Shown: positions 44,607-53,935 of the stretch, in pieces
Layout: every line of letters begins with the position of its first letter
Numbering within the stretch: the first letter of the stretch is position 1
Origin: Phycisphaeraceae bacterium
GTDB taxonomy: Bacteria; Planctomycetota; Phycisphaerae; Phycisphaerales; UBA1924
Assembly: GCA_019636845.1 (NCBI GenBank)
Contig: JAHBWV010000001.1
Location: forward strand, 1,984,001-2,048,000
Reading direction: 5' to 3'
Length of the DNA stretch: 64,000 nucleotides
Notes under the pieces: generated by a model
What the model saw: only the letters and a program-made list of their open reading frames with translations
Told to the model about the DNA's origin: nothing
The model's database searches: none
Position numbers and translations under genes: made by a program

Positions 44607-45349
44607 GTCGGATTCCTTTCGTCCGGAGGCAACAGATCCGGCCGACGGTCGCGGGTGCGTGCCATGGCCTGGTCGAGCCGCCATTGCGCGACTCTCGCGT
44701 GATCGCCGCTCGTGAGAATCTCGGGAATCGGGCGGCCATCCCACTCGGCGGGCCGGGTGTAGTGCGGGTGGTCGAGGAGGCGCAGCCCTGCTGGGCCAAC
44801 CGGACTGAACGAGTCGGCGATGGCCGATCCCTCATCGCCGAGCACACCGGGGATGAGCCGTGTGATGGCGTCGATCAAGATCATGGCGGCGAGTTCGCCC
44901 TGGCTGAGGACATAGTCGCCGACGCTGATCTCCAATGGAGCCAGTCGCTCGATAACCCGTTCGTCGATGCCCTCGTAGTGTCCGGCGATGATGAGGATGC
45001 GGGGCTTGGTCGCGAGTTGTTCGACGAGGGGCTGGTCGAGACGGCGGCCCTGTGGTGTCATCAGGATCCGTGTCGCTGGGCGAGGGTCGAGGGACTCGGC
45101 GGCCATGGCGGCATCCCAGAGGGGCTGGCACATCATCACCATGCCCGGGCCGCCTCCGAACGGACGATCATCGGTTTTCTTGTGCTTGTTGTCCGCGAAG
45201 GCGCGGATGTCGGTGGCGTGCCAGTCTGCCAGGCCGGCACGACGGGCACGTCCCGGGATGCTGACGGCGAGCGCGGCAGGGGGCTCGGTACCGAACATCT
45301 CCGGGAAGGTGGTGAGGATATCAAAGCGAATCGGCATGGCGTGCGTCAT
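44603..45349 (-). CDS. trmD: tRNA (guanine-N1)-methyltransferase
   Basis: A 248-residue SPOUT-class enzyme that methylates G37 of tRNAs next to the anticodon. DDRPFGGGPGMVMMCQPLWD, ILMTPQGRRLDQPLVEQLA, IIAGHYEGIDERVIERL and the knot segment EISVGDYVLSQGELAAMILI are diagnostic. Either of two ATGs four codons apart could be used. rpsP precedes it as usual, but rimM and rplS, often in the same operon, are absent. Its stop shares four bases with the convergent M16 gene. Confidence 0.96.
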   Translation of the reverse strand: MTHAMPIRFDILTTFPEMFGTEPPAALAVSIPGRARRAGLADWHATDIRAFADNKHKKTDDRPFGGGPGMVMMCQPLWDAAMAAESLDPRPATRILMTPQGRRLDQPLVEQLATKPRILIIAGHYEGIDERVIERLAPLEISVGDYVLSQGELAAMILIDAITRLIPGVLGDEGSAIADSFSPVGPAGLRLLDHPHYTRPAEWDGRPIPEILTSGDHARVAQWRLDQAMARTRDRRPDLLPPDERNPT

Positions 45350-45382
45350 TGAATGCAGGCGGACGTGGGATGGCAGCGGTCA

Positions 45383-45414
45383 AAAACGAAGCGGCCGGCG
45401 AGAGCGCCGGCCGC
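45383..45414 (-). terminator. Rho-independent terminator between rpsP and trmD
   Basis: A ten-base-pair perfect stem, GCGGCCGGCG/CGCCGGCCGC with a four-base loop, followed on the minus strand by TTCGTTTTTG. It lies about 45 bases after the rpsP stop, so much of the rpsP transcript probably ends before trmD. Confidence 0.8.
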
Positions 45415-45457
45415 GGAAGCAGATTGGTTCGAGAGGAAGGCAGGGCCGCGGGAGCGA

Positions 45458-45793
45458 TTACTTTTTCTCGGGCGCGGCGGGCTTCGCGGCGCGTGCGGCC
45501 TCGACGCGGGCGACCTTGGCCTGATGCTCGGCCTTCCATGCGGCCTGATCGATCAGATTGTGCTTGGCGAAGAATGCCTTGACGGTGTCGCTGGGCTGGG
45601 CTCCGACGCTGAGCCAGTACTTGACCCGCTCGCCGTTGAGCTCGATCTGCTTAGAGGCGTCAGTCTCTGTGGGGTTGTACCAGCCGAGTTGCTCGATCAC
45701 GCGGCCATCGCGACGGGTGCGCGAATCGATCGCGGAGATTCGGTAGAAGGGGCGACGGTGGCGGCCAAAGCGCTGCATGCGGATTCGAACCAC
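45458..45793 (-). CDS. rpsP: Ribosomal protein S16
   Basis: A 111-residue small-subunit assembly protein. It starts MVRIRMQRFGRHRRPFYRIS and continues with DSRTRRDGRVIEQLGWYNP and ERVKYWLSVGAQPSDTVKAF, all canonical. The Ala/Lys-rich tail of about 25 residues is longer than usual. Confidence 0.97.
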   Translation of the reverse strand: MVRIRMQRFGRHRRPFYRISAIDSRTRRDGRVIEQLGWYNPTETDASKQIELNGERVKYWLSVGAQPSDTVKAFFAKHNLIDQAAWKAEHQAKVARVEAARAAKPAAPEKK

Positions 45794-46109
45794 GGACGAG
45801 TCTCCAATGTCCTGAGAAGTCGATCGGTACAGCCCGGGGCCGGCTCGCGAGGGCGCGAACGGGCTCCGAGCGGGGTCAAGAGTGTAGGCGTCGGATGGGG
45901 AAGAGCAAGGGGGCAGGGGAGACGCCCGGAATGGGGAATGATCCGGGAGGATGGCCGGGTGCGAGAATCGGGCTTTGGCTGTATTCTGTGGGCGTTCCGG
46001 CTCCTGCCTGCGCGAATAGGTCGCGGGGCTGGGCCGGGCTTGAGTTCGCCTGGACAGGCATAGTTCGTGGCATGCGCAGCAGCGGACCGGACATGAGCAG
46101 GATCAGACG
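45794..46109. other. Divergent intergenic region between rpsP and the POT transporter
   Basis: 316 bases without a supported gene. It must hold the promoters of rpsP (minus strand) and the transporter (plus strand). I see no convincing promoter pair; scattered hexamers such as TTGACC and TACACT on the minus strand are not correctly spaced. No RNA gene is recognised. Confidence 0.5.
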
Positions 46110-48221
46110 ATGAGCATGATGAACGGCGGCGTGAATCCAGACCATTCCGAAGGCGGGACGATCCTCGGGCATCCGAAGGGGCTCTTCCTTCTGTTCCTGG
46201 TCGAGATGTGGGAACGATTCAGCTATTACGGCATGCGTGGCCTGCTGATGCTGTATCTGATCAGCGTCATGGCTGCGCACCAGTCAAAGCCGGGGGTGCA
46301 CACGAATACGATCGAGTTCGCGGAGTTGAATACTGCGGATATCAAGGTCGTTGACGCTTTGCAGGTCAGGCAGTTCTCGATCGTGGCAGGTCCGACGAGC
46401 GAGGCGCTCCCCGAGGCCATTCCGGGTGTTGCTTCGGGAACGCCAGCTCTGGTACTGCAGCGTCTAAAGCCCGTCCCGAAGCCCGACAAGCCCAAAGAGT
46501 TTGAGTGGGTTGTGGATGAGGAGCCGGATACGTGGCCGATTGTGATTGCGGGTGAATCGGGGAAGAAGGGTTCATTCACCAATACCGAGGTTCGGTACAA
46601 CATCATCAACAATGGATCGACGACGGTCCGCTGCCGCGTGAGCGTGGCAAGAGATGGCAGCAACTCGAGCTACTTCACGGTGAATCGAAGCCCCGGCGGC
46701 ATCACGACCGACGTGAAGCCCCTGTCCGAAGTCGGCGCCGGCGCGGCTCCGACTCAGGTCATTATCGCAGCGAACACGCACGATAGCGGCCGGAACTGGC
46801 TGCAATCCGAGGCGTCCGTGCTTTACGGCTGGTACACCGGGCTGGCGTACCTGTTCCCGATCCTCGGCGGCATCTTTGCTGACAAGCTGATCGGCACGCA
46901 CCGCTCGATGCTGGTCGGCGGGCTTCTCATTGCGATCGGGCACATCATCCTGGGCATCTCGGGCTTCGGCGAGATGGCGCACAGCCGCACGGGGATGAGT
47001 CTGTTCATTATGGGGCTTGCCGTTATCGTGCTCGGTACTGGCCACTTCAAGCCGACGGTCTCGGTGATGGTCGGCCAGTTGTACAAGCAAGGAGATCCGC
47101 GACGCGATGGCGCGTTCACGATCTTCTACATGGGGATCAATCTCGGCGCGTTCATCTGCGCGTTTGTCTGCGGCACACTGGGCGAGAAGGTGGGCTGGCA
47201 CTGGGGGTTCGGGTCTGCGGCGGTCGGCATGCTCGCCGGGCTTGCCCTCTACGTCGTCGGAAAGCCGAAGTACCTGCACGGCATCGGCGAAGCGCCGAAC
47301 ACCCGCACCGCGAGTCTCACGCCAATGTTCCTGATTGGTTCTCTTGTTGCGTCCGCGGCGTTTGCGGCGGCGTACCACTTCGGGGCACTGGGCAGTCTCA
47401 ACGAGGCGATGGGGGCGATCCGAAAGAACCAGATGCTGTCTCTGGTGTTGATCGCGGTTGTCCTGGTCGGAATCCTCGGCTGGATCATCCATTTCACACT
47501 GAAGAACGATCCGGCCGACCGCGGGCCCGTCATTACGATTTTCATTTTCATGTTCTTCAACGCCTTCTTCTGGCTCGCGTTCGAGCAGGCGGGATCGAGC
47601 ATCAACGTGTTCACTGAGCAGAACACAGACCGGAACGTCGGCGGATTCGAGGTCCCGGCGACCTGGTTCCAGTCCGTGAACGCCGGCCTGATCTTCATGC
47701 TTGCCCCGCTCTTTGCAGGGATCTGGACCGCGCTCGGCAGAAAGAAGATGAATCCGAGCCAGCCGGTCAAGATCGCGTTGGGACTCTTCTTCCTCGGATG
47801 CGGCTATCTGTTCATGCTTTGGGCAGGCGTTGTCGCAAAGGGAGGCGTGGCTAAGGCATCCATGATGCTGATATTCATGACATACTTCTGGCACACGGTG
47901 GGCGAGCTCTGTCTTTCACCGACGGGGCTGTCCTATGTCACGAAGGCCGCTCCGGCACGCTTTGTGTCTCTGCTCATGGGCATCTGGTTCGTCTCGTCAT
48001 TCATCGCGAATCTCGGAGGCGGCCTCATCGCGGCACAGGTCGAGAAGATCGAACGCGGCGAGCTCAAAATGCCTTGGAGCTTCGGCGGGCAGGCAGACTT
48101 CTTCATGCTGTTTGTCGTCTCCTCGATTGGAGCGTCGATTGTGATCTTCCTGCTCTCTCCGATACTCAAGAAACTGATCGGCGGTCGCGAATCCAATGCA
48201 CCCGATGCATCTGCGCACTGA
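46110..48221 (+). CDS. POT/PTR2-family peptide transporter with a large insertion after TM1
   Basis: A 703-residue proton-dependent oligopeptide transporter. TM1 carries the ExxERFxYY motif (VEMWERFSYYGMRGLL); later diagnostics are FADKLIGTHRSMLVGGLLIA and FYMGINLGAFICAFVCGTLG, with about 14 helices in all. Between TM1 and TM2, where ordinary members have a short loop, lie about 170 extra residues (roughly 58-229), rich in Thr, Val, Asn and Gly and probably a beta-sandwich domain outside the cytoplasm. The ATG at 46110 follows AGGA by eight bases. Confidence 0.92.
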   Translation: MSMMNGGVNPDHSEGGTILGHPKGLFLLFLVEMWERFSYYGMRGLLMLYLISVMAAHQSKPGVHTNTIEFAELNTADIKVVDALQVRQFSIVAGPTSEALPEAIPGVASGTPALVLQRLKPVPKPDKPKEFEWVVDEEPDTWPIVIAGESGKKGSFTNTEVRYNIINNGSTTVRCRVSVARDGSNSSYFTVNRSPGGITTDVKPLSEVGAGAAPTQVIIAANTHDSGRNWLQSEASVLYGWYTGLAYLFPILGGIFADKLIGTHRSMLVGGLLIAIGHIILGISGFGEMAHSRTGMSLFIMGLAVIVLGTGHFKPTVSVMVGQLYKQGDPRRDGAFTIFYMGINLGAFICAFVCGTLGEKVGWHWGFGSAAVGMLAGLALYVVGKPKYLHGIGEAPNTRTASLTPMFLIGSLVASAAFAAAYHFGALGSLNEAMGAIRKNQMLSLVLIAVVLVGILGWIIHFTLKNDPADRGPVITIFIFMFFNAFFWLAFEQAGSSINVFTEQNTDRNVGGFEVPATWFQSVNAGLIFMLAPLFAGIWTALGRKKMNPSQPVKIALGLFFLGCGYLFMLWAGVVAKGGVAKASMMLIFMTYFWHTVGELCLSPTGLSYVTKAAPARFVSLLMGIWFVSSFIANLGGGLIAAQVEKIERGELKMPWSFGGQADFFMLFVVSSIGASIVIFLLSPILKKLIGGRESNAPDASAH

Positions 48222-48233
48222 TCGCGGACTCGG

Positions 48234-49433
48234 CTAGAGCAACCACGCTCGGGCACCCTCGCTCGGCGTGACGATGAAGGACCGGGGCGTGATGCCGAAC
48301 CGGTCCTTTGTCGTTCTTTCGACGCGTTCGATGCAAGCGTCGATGGCATAGGGCTCGACGAGGGCGACGGCCGAGCCGCCGAAGCCGCCGCCTGTCATGC
48401 GGCAGCCGAGAACTCCTCCCGTGCCGCTCGATCCGTTGATCGCCGCTTCAACGATGGCATCAAGCTCTGGACAGGAAACCCGGAAGTCGTCACGCAGGGA
48501 GACGTGTGAGCTGAGCATGAGCGGGCCGAGGGCGGCACGATCTCTTGCGGCGAGGGCTGTCACGAACGCGGCGACGCGGGCGTTCTCCGTCACCACGTGG
48601 CGAGCGTAGCGAGTGAGCTCGTCACCCAGTGCTTCGGTATGGTTCGCGATGAGAGGAAGAGAGGCATCGCGGAGCGCTCGTACTCCGAGGATTCGGGCGG
48701 CTTCGGCGCAGCCGTCAGCGCGGCGTTTGTACTCGCCCGAGACCAGAGCGTGCTTCACAGTCGAATCGATGACGAGCACTCGGGCATCATCGAGCGTGCC
48801 AAGCGAGATCGGGGTGGACTGCTCATCGCGACAATCGATCAGCAGCGCGTGATTCTTCCGAGCGACGGCTGAGACAAGTTGGTCCATGATGCCGCACGGG
48901 ACGCCTGCATATCCCCGCTCAGCGGCTCTGGCGACCCGTGCGAGGGCCGACGGATCGAGAGCGAGACCACTGAGTTCTGAGATGATCGTTGCGAGCGAGA
49001 CCTCGAGAGCCGCACTGCTTGAGAGACCTGCCCCAATGGGCACGTCCCCTGCTACTGCGATGTCCATGGACGGGAGAGGTCGAGTGGCGAGATCGCGGAT
49101 GTTCGCGATGACACCCGCGGCGTAGGCGGGCCAGCCGCGACCCCGCCATGCGGCTCCGGGGCCGACGTTGTTCGCGGCAAAGGTTTGGAGCGATCGCTCA
49201 TTCTCCGACCAGATGCGGATCATCGCGGAATCGGCGGGAGAGGGGACGGAAGCGACACGTCCCACGCAGTTGCAGCCCCGGTCTATCGCCATGGGCAGAA
49301 CAAGCCCCTCTGAATAGTCGGTGTGCTCGCCGATCAGATTGACCCGGCCGGGCGCGCGTGCGGCGTGCGTGGGCATGCTTCCAAAGCATCGGGAGTGCGC
49401 GGCGACTGCGGTCGAGAGCGTGTCTTGAGCCAT
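48234..49433 (-). CDS. galK: Galactokinase
   Basis: A 399-residue GHMP kinase that phosphorylates galactose at C1, the first step of the Leloir pathway. The galactose-binding motif GRVNLIGEHTDYSEGLVLPM, the ATP-binding GAGLSSSAALEVSLATII and the C-terminal MTGGGFGGSAVALV motif are all present. The ATG at 49433 is preferred to an upstream TTG. galT and galE are not nearby. It is divergent from the M61 peptidase gene with only 53 bases between starts. Confidence 0.95.
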   Translation of the reverse strand: MAQDTLSTAVAAHSRCFGSMPTHAARAPGRVNLIGEHTDYSEGLVLPMAIDRGCNCVGRVASVPSPADSAMIRIWSENERSLQTFAANNVGPGAAWRGRGWPAYAAGVIANIRDLATRPLPSMDIAVAGDVPIGAGLSSSAALEVSLATIISELSGLALDPSALARVARAAERGYAGVPCGIMDQLVSAVARKNHALLIDCRDEQSTPISLGTLDDARVLVIDSTVKHALVSGEYKRRADGCAEAARILGVRALRDASLPLIANHTEALGDELTRYARHVVTENARVAAFVTALAARDRAALGPLMLSSHVSLRDDFRVSCPELDAIVEAAINGSSGTGGVLGCRMTGGGFGGSAVALVEPYAIDACIERVERTTKDRFGITPRSFIVTPSEGARAWLL

Positions 49434-49486
49434 ACTCCGGAGGATATCGTGGGGCAAACTTGGCGTGTGATCGCTACAGTGCTTTC

Positions 49487-51445
49487 ATGGACAAGTGCAT
49501 GCGAAACTCGGGTGTCTCATTGTCGTTCGTGGCCGCGTGGTTCGTCGTGATCTGCTCCGCATTCTCACCAATGGCGTGGGGAAGAGCGGAGCCGGGAGGA
49601 CGCCCTCTGGTTGAGTACATCGTGGAGATCTCAAAGCCGCAGACACAGACGATCGACATCACGATGGTGCTGCGAGGCGGGCGCGAAGTCTGGGGGAACG
49701 AGCTGGACGTTGCGATGCCGGTGTGGCGTCCGGGCCGTTACCAGATTCTGGATCTGGCGGGCGGGATTCAGGCCATCGAAGCGACCGACGGAAAGGGAAC
49801 GCCCCTTGCCATGCGGAAGTATGACCGGGCGACCTGGCGCATTGCCAGCGCAGACGTGACAGAGGTGCATGTTCGCTATCGGCTCTACTGCAATTCGCTC
49901 GGAGACCGAACACGGCACGTCGATGCGACGCACGCGTTTCTGTCGGGGTCGGCGGTCTTTCTCTACTGTCCGAAGATGCGTCACATGCCGCTAAAGGTGA
50001 CGGTCAATGCACCCGCGCATTGGAGGGTGGCGTGCGGGCTTCGAAGCGTTGAGGGTGAGCCGCACGTGCTGCTGGCCCCGGACTATGACGTGCTTGTGGA
50101 TTCGCCGATCGAGATCGGCGAGATCGAGATGATGTCGTTCGAGAGCGACGGAAAGCCCCACGAGATCGCGATCTGGGCTCAAGGCGCGGGGGGCGTTTCA
50201 TACGACCGTGAGCGACTCAAGGATGATTTCAAGAAGATCGTCGATGAGTGCATCGCGATCTTCGGAGACACTCCGTACGAGCGGTACGTCTTCCTGATCC
50301 ACATCGCCCCCGGCGCGGGAGGCGGCACGGAGCACCTGAACAGCACGATCATGCAGACCAATCCCGCTGTCTTCGATTCTGCAAGGTCGTACCGAGGGTT
50401 CCTCGGCTTGACCGCGCACGAGTTCTTTCACACGTGGAATGTCAAGCAGCTACGACCCGAGGGTCTTGTACCGTATGACTACCAGCGTGAGAACTACACC
50501 GATCTGCTGTGGGTTGCTGAGGGAACAACGTCGTACTACGACGATCTGATTCCGGCGCGCGTCGGACAGATCAAGGAGAGCGACTATCTCGACATTCTGA
50601 ACGGGCAGATCGGCACGTACATCGATACTCCGGGGTCGCGTGTCCAGTCGCTCGAGATGTCCTCGTTTGACTCGTGGATCAAGTTCAACAGGCCGTCGCC
50701 GGATGCGCCAAACTCGACCGTGAACTTCTACACGGTCGGTGCGGTGGCGAGTTTCGTGCTGGACATGGAGATCCGACGGCGCACCGACAACACGCAGGAT
50801 CTGGACGAGATGATGCGGGAGATGTACCGCCGATACCCGCTCTCAAACGGCGGCTTTTCGAGCGCGGACATGGTTGCACTGATCGAGGAGCGGACAGGGC
50901 TGGAGTGGCAGCCGTGGTTTGATGCACACATCTTCGGTACCGAGCCGATGGACATTCTTGGCGCTCTGGCGGTCGTTGGTCTGGAACAGATGCACGAGCC
51001 GCCCAAGCCGGACACAGAGACTCCAAAGCCCGCCCGCGTGCGCGAGATGAGGCCGTATGTCGGAATCCGAGTGGCTGATGCCTCCGGCATGGCCAGAGTC
51101 TCGAACGTCCTGACAGATGGGCCGGCGTTCATGGCCGGCATTGTCCCCGGTGATGAGATCATCGCGATCAACGGCGTGAGGGTGAGGGCGTCTGACTTCG
51201 ATTCACGGGTCGATCTTCTCGAACTCGGCACAGAAGCCAGGATCTCGCTGCTTCGCCGCGATGAGCTGATGGAGTTCAGGTTCACGCCCGGAGAGAGACC
51301 GGCAGGCACCCGCAAGATCAAGAAGGTCAAAGACCCGTCTGACGCGCAACAGGCGGCGTTCGATGCGTGGCTCAAGAGGCCGGCAAAGGCGAAAGGCGAC
51401 ATCGAGGAGACTGGCGCTGAACCTGCCGCGAAGGAATCGGAGTAA
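49487..51445 (+). CDS. M61-family (glycyl aminopeptidase-type) metallopeptidase with PDZ domain
   Basis: A 652-residue exported protease. A signal peptide (SFVAAWFVVICSAFSPMAWG) is followed by the N-terminal beta domain, a catalytic domain with the zinc motif HEFFH at residues 311-315 (LTAHEFFHTWNVKQLRP), a Glu ligand candidate in LLWVAEGTTSYYDDL, and a C-terminal PDZ domain (about 515-605) including DGPAFMAGIVPGDEIIAING. This order is typical of M61 peptidases. A second ATG at 49499 could be the start. It is followed by an amidohydrolase gene after five bases. Confidence 0.93.
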   Translation: MDKCMRNSGVSLSFVAAWFVVICSAFSPMAWGRAEPGGRPLVEYIVEISKPQTQTIDITMVLRGGREVWGNELDVAMPVWRPGRYQILDLAGGIQAIEATDGKGTPLAMRKYDRATWRIASADVTEVHVRYRLYCNSLGDRTRHVDATHAFLSGSAVFLYCPKMRHMPLKVTVNAPAHWRVACGLRSVEGEPHVLLAPDYDVLVDSPIEIGEIEMMSFESDGKPHEIAIWAQGAGGVSYDRERLKDDFKKIVDECIAIFGDTPYERYVFLIHIAPGAGGGTEHLNSTIMQTNPAVFDSARSYRGFLGLTAHEFFHTWNVKQLRPEGLVPYDYQRENYTDLLWVAEGTTSYYDDLIPARVGQIKESDYLDILNGQIGTYIDTPGSRVQSLEMSSFDSWIKFNRPSPDAPNSTVNFYTVGAVASFVLDMEIRRRTDNTQDLDEMMREMYRRYPLSNGGFSSADMVALIEERTGLEWQPWFDAHIFGTEPMDILGALAVVGLEQMHEPPKPDTETPKPARVREMRPYVGIRVADASGMARVSNVLTDGPAFMAGIVPGDEIIAINGVRVRASDFDSRVDLLELGTEARISLLRRDELMEFRFTPGERPAGTRKIKKVKDPSDAQQAAFDAWLKRPAKAKGDIEETGAEPAAKESE

Positions 51446-51450
51446 ACACG

Positions 51451-52701
51451 ATGCGTCAGATCGATCGGATCGTCAATGCGCGGCTGCGGGGCCGCGAGGG
51501 TTTGTATGACATCGCGTTGGATGGTGCAGCGATAGCAGACATCACCCCCTCAACGGGAGCCATGAAACGGAGTGATGCCGATGTGAAAGGCGGGGAGATC
51601 GATGCCTCTGGCGGCATCGTTTGTCCGTCATTCGTGGATCCGCACCTGCACCTGGATCTGGCCTATTCGCACGACATGGTGCCCGAGAACCGATCCGGGA
51701 CGCTTATGGAGGCGATCGGACTCTGGTCGGAAGCGAAGCGAACGATCACGGCGGAGAATGTCTGCGACCGGGCGATCCGTGCGATCAACCAGGAGGTCTC
51801 ATTCGGCACCGGCTTCATCCGAACGCACGTTGACGTTGCGACCAACGCCGGCCTTCGACTTGTCGAGGGCGTTCTGGCTGCTCGGGAGGCGACGAAGCAC
51901 CTGTGCGAGATCGAGGTCGTTGTCTTTCCACAGGACGGCATCCTGAGAGACCCTGGCGCTCGAGAGCAGATGGCAGCGGCAATGCGCATGGGGTGCGATG
52001 CCATCGGGGGCATCGCGCACAACGAGCGCACAACAACGGATTCGCGCCGGCACTGTGAGATCCTTTTCGAGTTGGCGAAAGAGTTTGATGCGCCTATCGA
52101 CTGCCACATCGACGAGACCGATGCGCCGGAGTCGCGATGCGTTGAAGAGCTCGCGGCGTTGACGCTCGCGAATCCCCGGTGGGCGGGACGAGTCACAGCT
52201 TCGCATGTGTGTTCTCTGGCGTCGCACTCCGACGTCCACGCGGCCAAGGTGATCTCGATGATCGCAGACGCGGGCATGCACGTCGTGTGCAACCCGTGCG
52301 TCAATATGCATCTACAGGGGCGATCCGACCGCTACCCGAAGCGGCGAGGCATGACCCGGGTTTCGGAGCTGCGAACTCGTGGCGTGACCGTCGCGGCTGG
52401 GCAAGATTGCATCAAGGATCCGTTCTATCCGCTCGGAACGGGCCAGATGCTCGACATCGCCCACATGCTGGTCCACGTAGACCATCTCTCGCTCCCGAAT
52501 GACATCGAGTACGCCTTTGATTGCGTCGGGGCGAATGCGGCACGGATCATGGGTATCTCCGGGTACGGTGTCTCGCCCGGCTGTGGAGCGAATCTCATCG
52601 TGCTACCCGTCGAATCGGCCGCGGAAGCGGTCAGGACCAGACCTCGCCCTTTCGCAGTGCTGAGGAACGGCCGCGAAATCGCTTCGTCCGATGGTGCGTA
52701 G
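51451..52701 (+). CDS. Cytosine-deaminase-like amidohydrolase
   Basis: A 416-residue metal-dependent hydrolase of the amidohydrolase superfamily. Metal ligands are visible as HLHLDLAYS (HxH), CHIDETDAP (His), TASHVCSLA (His) and AGQDCIKDPFYPLG (Asp), the pattern of CodA-type cytosine/isoguanine deaminases and related N-acyl or creatinine-type enzymes. It most resembles the CodA branch; the substrate cannot be fixed from sequence alone. It starts five bases after the M61 peptidase gene, so the pair is probably an operon. Confidence 0.85.
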   Translation: MRQIDRIVNARLRGREGLYDIALDGAAIADITPSTGAMKRSDADVKGGEIDASGGIVCPSFVDPHLHLDLAYSHDMVPENRSGTLMEAIGLWSEAKRTITAENVCDRAIRAINQEVSFGTGFIRTHVDVATNAGLRLVEGVLAAREATKHLCEIEVVVFPQDGILRDPGAREQMAAAMRMGCDAIGGIAHNERTTTDSRRHCEILFELAKEFDAPIDCHIDETDAPESRCVEELAALTLANPRWAGRVTASHVCSLASHSDVHAAKVISMIADAGMHVVCNPCVNMHLQGRSDRYPKRRGMTRVSELRTRGVTVAAGQDCIKDPFYPLGTGQMLDIAHMLVHVDHLSLPNDIEYAFDCVGANAARIMGISGYGVSPGCGANLIVLPVESAAEAVRTRPRPFAVLRNGREIASSDGA

Positions 52702-52706
52702 CCCGG

Positions 52707-53036
52707 TCAGGGAGGAGAGAGCCGTCCACGAATCGCCGAACGCGTGGTGCTTGCCAGCAACCAGATGATCACGATAACGCTGAGGGAGATGAGCGTGAGG
52801 CGGAGCGTTCCTGCTGATGGGAGCGACATACCGACGCCAGTCAGCACCAGCACATACGCCGCGATACATGCCGGGCACTTGGGAACGAGCGTGAGGATAG
52901 CAAGCGGCAGCACCCAAGCGAGGGCGGCGTGGAATCTAGACGGAAAGGAGCGTTGCTTCGGAACGCGTACCGGCGATTCTGCGGCGAGTTCGGTGGTCAC
53001 GCGCTGAGCTGGGCGGTCGCAACGGGCACACATCAC
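52707..53036 (-). CDS. Small membrane protein with a Cys-rich N-terminus and KCPAC helix
   Basis: A 109-residue protein. The N-terminus has a CARC pair that could bind metal. Two hydrophobic helices follow, the first carrying LTVPKCPAC-type LVPKCPACIAAYVLVLTGVG. I recall small planctomycete membrane proteins with this wording, superficially like MerC-type mercury transport proteins, but no function is known. It starts nine bases after the DUF899 gene and is likely co-transcribed from its strong promoter. Confidence 0.7.
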   Translation of the reverse strand: MMCARCDRPAQRVTTELAAESPVRVPKQRSFPSRFHAALAWVLPLAILTLVPKCPACIAAYVLVLTGVGMSLPSAGTLRLTLISLSVIVIIWLLASTTRSAIRGRLSPP

Positions 53037-53045
53037 GACCTCGCT

Positions 53046-53849
53046 TCAATGAGACGGACTGGTGATCCCCGGGCGCTCCGCCCACGGATCGACGAAGGCA
53101 GAACCGTCGTATCGGTCATGGTGCCGAAGCCACCCCATGCCTGCCCCCTCTGCCTCATCGCGCCCCTTGGGCGTGATATCGATGTAGCGGTACGCTGCGA
53201 GGAACTCCTCAAGCCCACGGGCGAACGTTGAGTAGGTGTGGAAGATGGTGCCGCACGAGTCCTTCGTAAAGACTGATACGCCAGGGAGTTCGCGAATCGG
53301 ATATGGCCTGGCGGTGTAGTTGTAAAGACTGGTTGGATCTGCGAGTTCGCTATCTGTGAACGAGACACCGAAGTCGCGTCCGAAACCACTGCTCGCCTCG
53401 GACATCCAGGGAAACGACCATCCCATGCGAACACGGAACGCTTCGATCATGTCGATCGGCGCCTTCGACACTGTGATGAATGAGATGTCTCTCTGCGCAA
53501 GGTGCACGACGATTCCGTTGTAGTGGTCGGCCACGAATGAGCAGGACTTGCACCCCTGCGACCACGTCGGATCGAACATGAAGTGGTAGACGATGAGCTG
53601 GGATCTCGCACCGAACAGATCCGCGAGCGAGAGTCTGCTGCCCCAGTCGGGCGTCGCGTCAAAGATGTACTGCTTGTCAACCCGAACCCACGGCATCGAT
53701 CGAACACGGGAGGCGACCGCGTCTCGGCGGCGTGTCAGTTCCTTCTCTTCGGCAAGAAGGGCCAGTCGCTCCCGGAGCCACTCGTCACGCGACACCACCC
53801 TGCTGGACCTGCGTGTGCTGTCGGTCGCTGGAGAAGAATCGGTCTGCAT
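53046..53849 (-). CDS. DUF899 (thioredoxin-like) protein
   Basis: A 267-residue protein of the DUF899 family, a thioredoxin-fold group of unknown function. Family wording is clear: MPWVRVDKQYIFD, LFGARSQLIVYHFMFDPTWS, then QGCKSCSFVADHY, in which a CxxC pair takes the thioredoxin active-site position, and GVSVFTKDSCGTIFHTYSTF. GGAGG nine bases before the ATG supports the start. The upstream region contains a near-consensus promoter, unusual for this window. A thiol or peroxide-related role is inference. Confidence 0.9.
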   Translation of the reverse strand: MQTDSSPATDSTRRSSRVVSRDEWLRERLALLAEEKELTRRRDAVASRVRSMPWVRVDKQYIFDATPDWGSRLSLADLFGARSQLIVYHFMFDPTWSQGCKSCSFVADHYNGIVVHLAQRDISFITVSKAPIDMIEAFRVRMGWSFPWMSEASSGFGRDFGVSFTDSELADPTSLYNYTARPYPIRELPGVSVFTKDSCGTIFHTYSTFARGLEEFLAAYRYIDITPKGRDEAEGAGMGWLRHHDRYDGSAFVDPWAERPGITSPSH

Positions 53850-53905
53850 CTGGAATCGCCTCCGGATCGCGTTGCTTGATCATCGCACGAGTGAGCATCG
53901 GGAAG

Positions 53906-53935
53906 ACTATATATTCCTTTTACAGTATATGTCAA
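53906..53935 (-). promoter_or_regulatory. Near-consensus promoter of the DUF899 operon in an AT-rich patch
   Basis: Minus strand: perfect -35 TTGACA (53930-53935), then TATATA (53908-53913, 16-base spacer) or TATAGT (53906-53911, 18-base spacer). The region is conspicuously AT-rich in a GC-rich chromosome. The start site would be about 50 bases before the DUF899 start. The AT-rich spacer (TATACTGTAAAAGGAAT) could also hold an operator. Confidence 0.65.

Noticed and set aside
45895..46113. 72-codon plus-strand frame in the rpsP-POT intergenic region
   Set aside because: Gly/Trp-rich composition, no family and no good ribosome site. It probably reflects GC-rich promoter DNA.
46572..47894. Minus-strand frame of 440 codons inside the POT transporter
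   Set aside because: Charged, His/Arg/Glu-rich shadow; the transporter on the plus strand is clearly the real gene.
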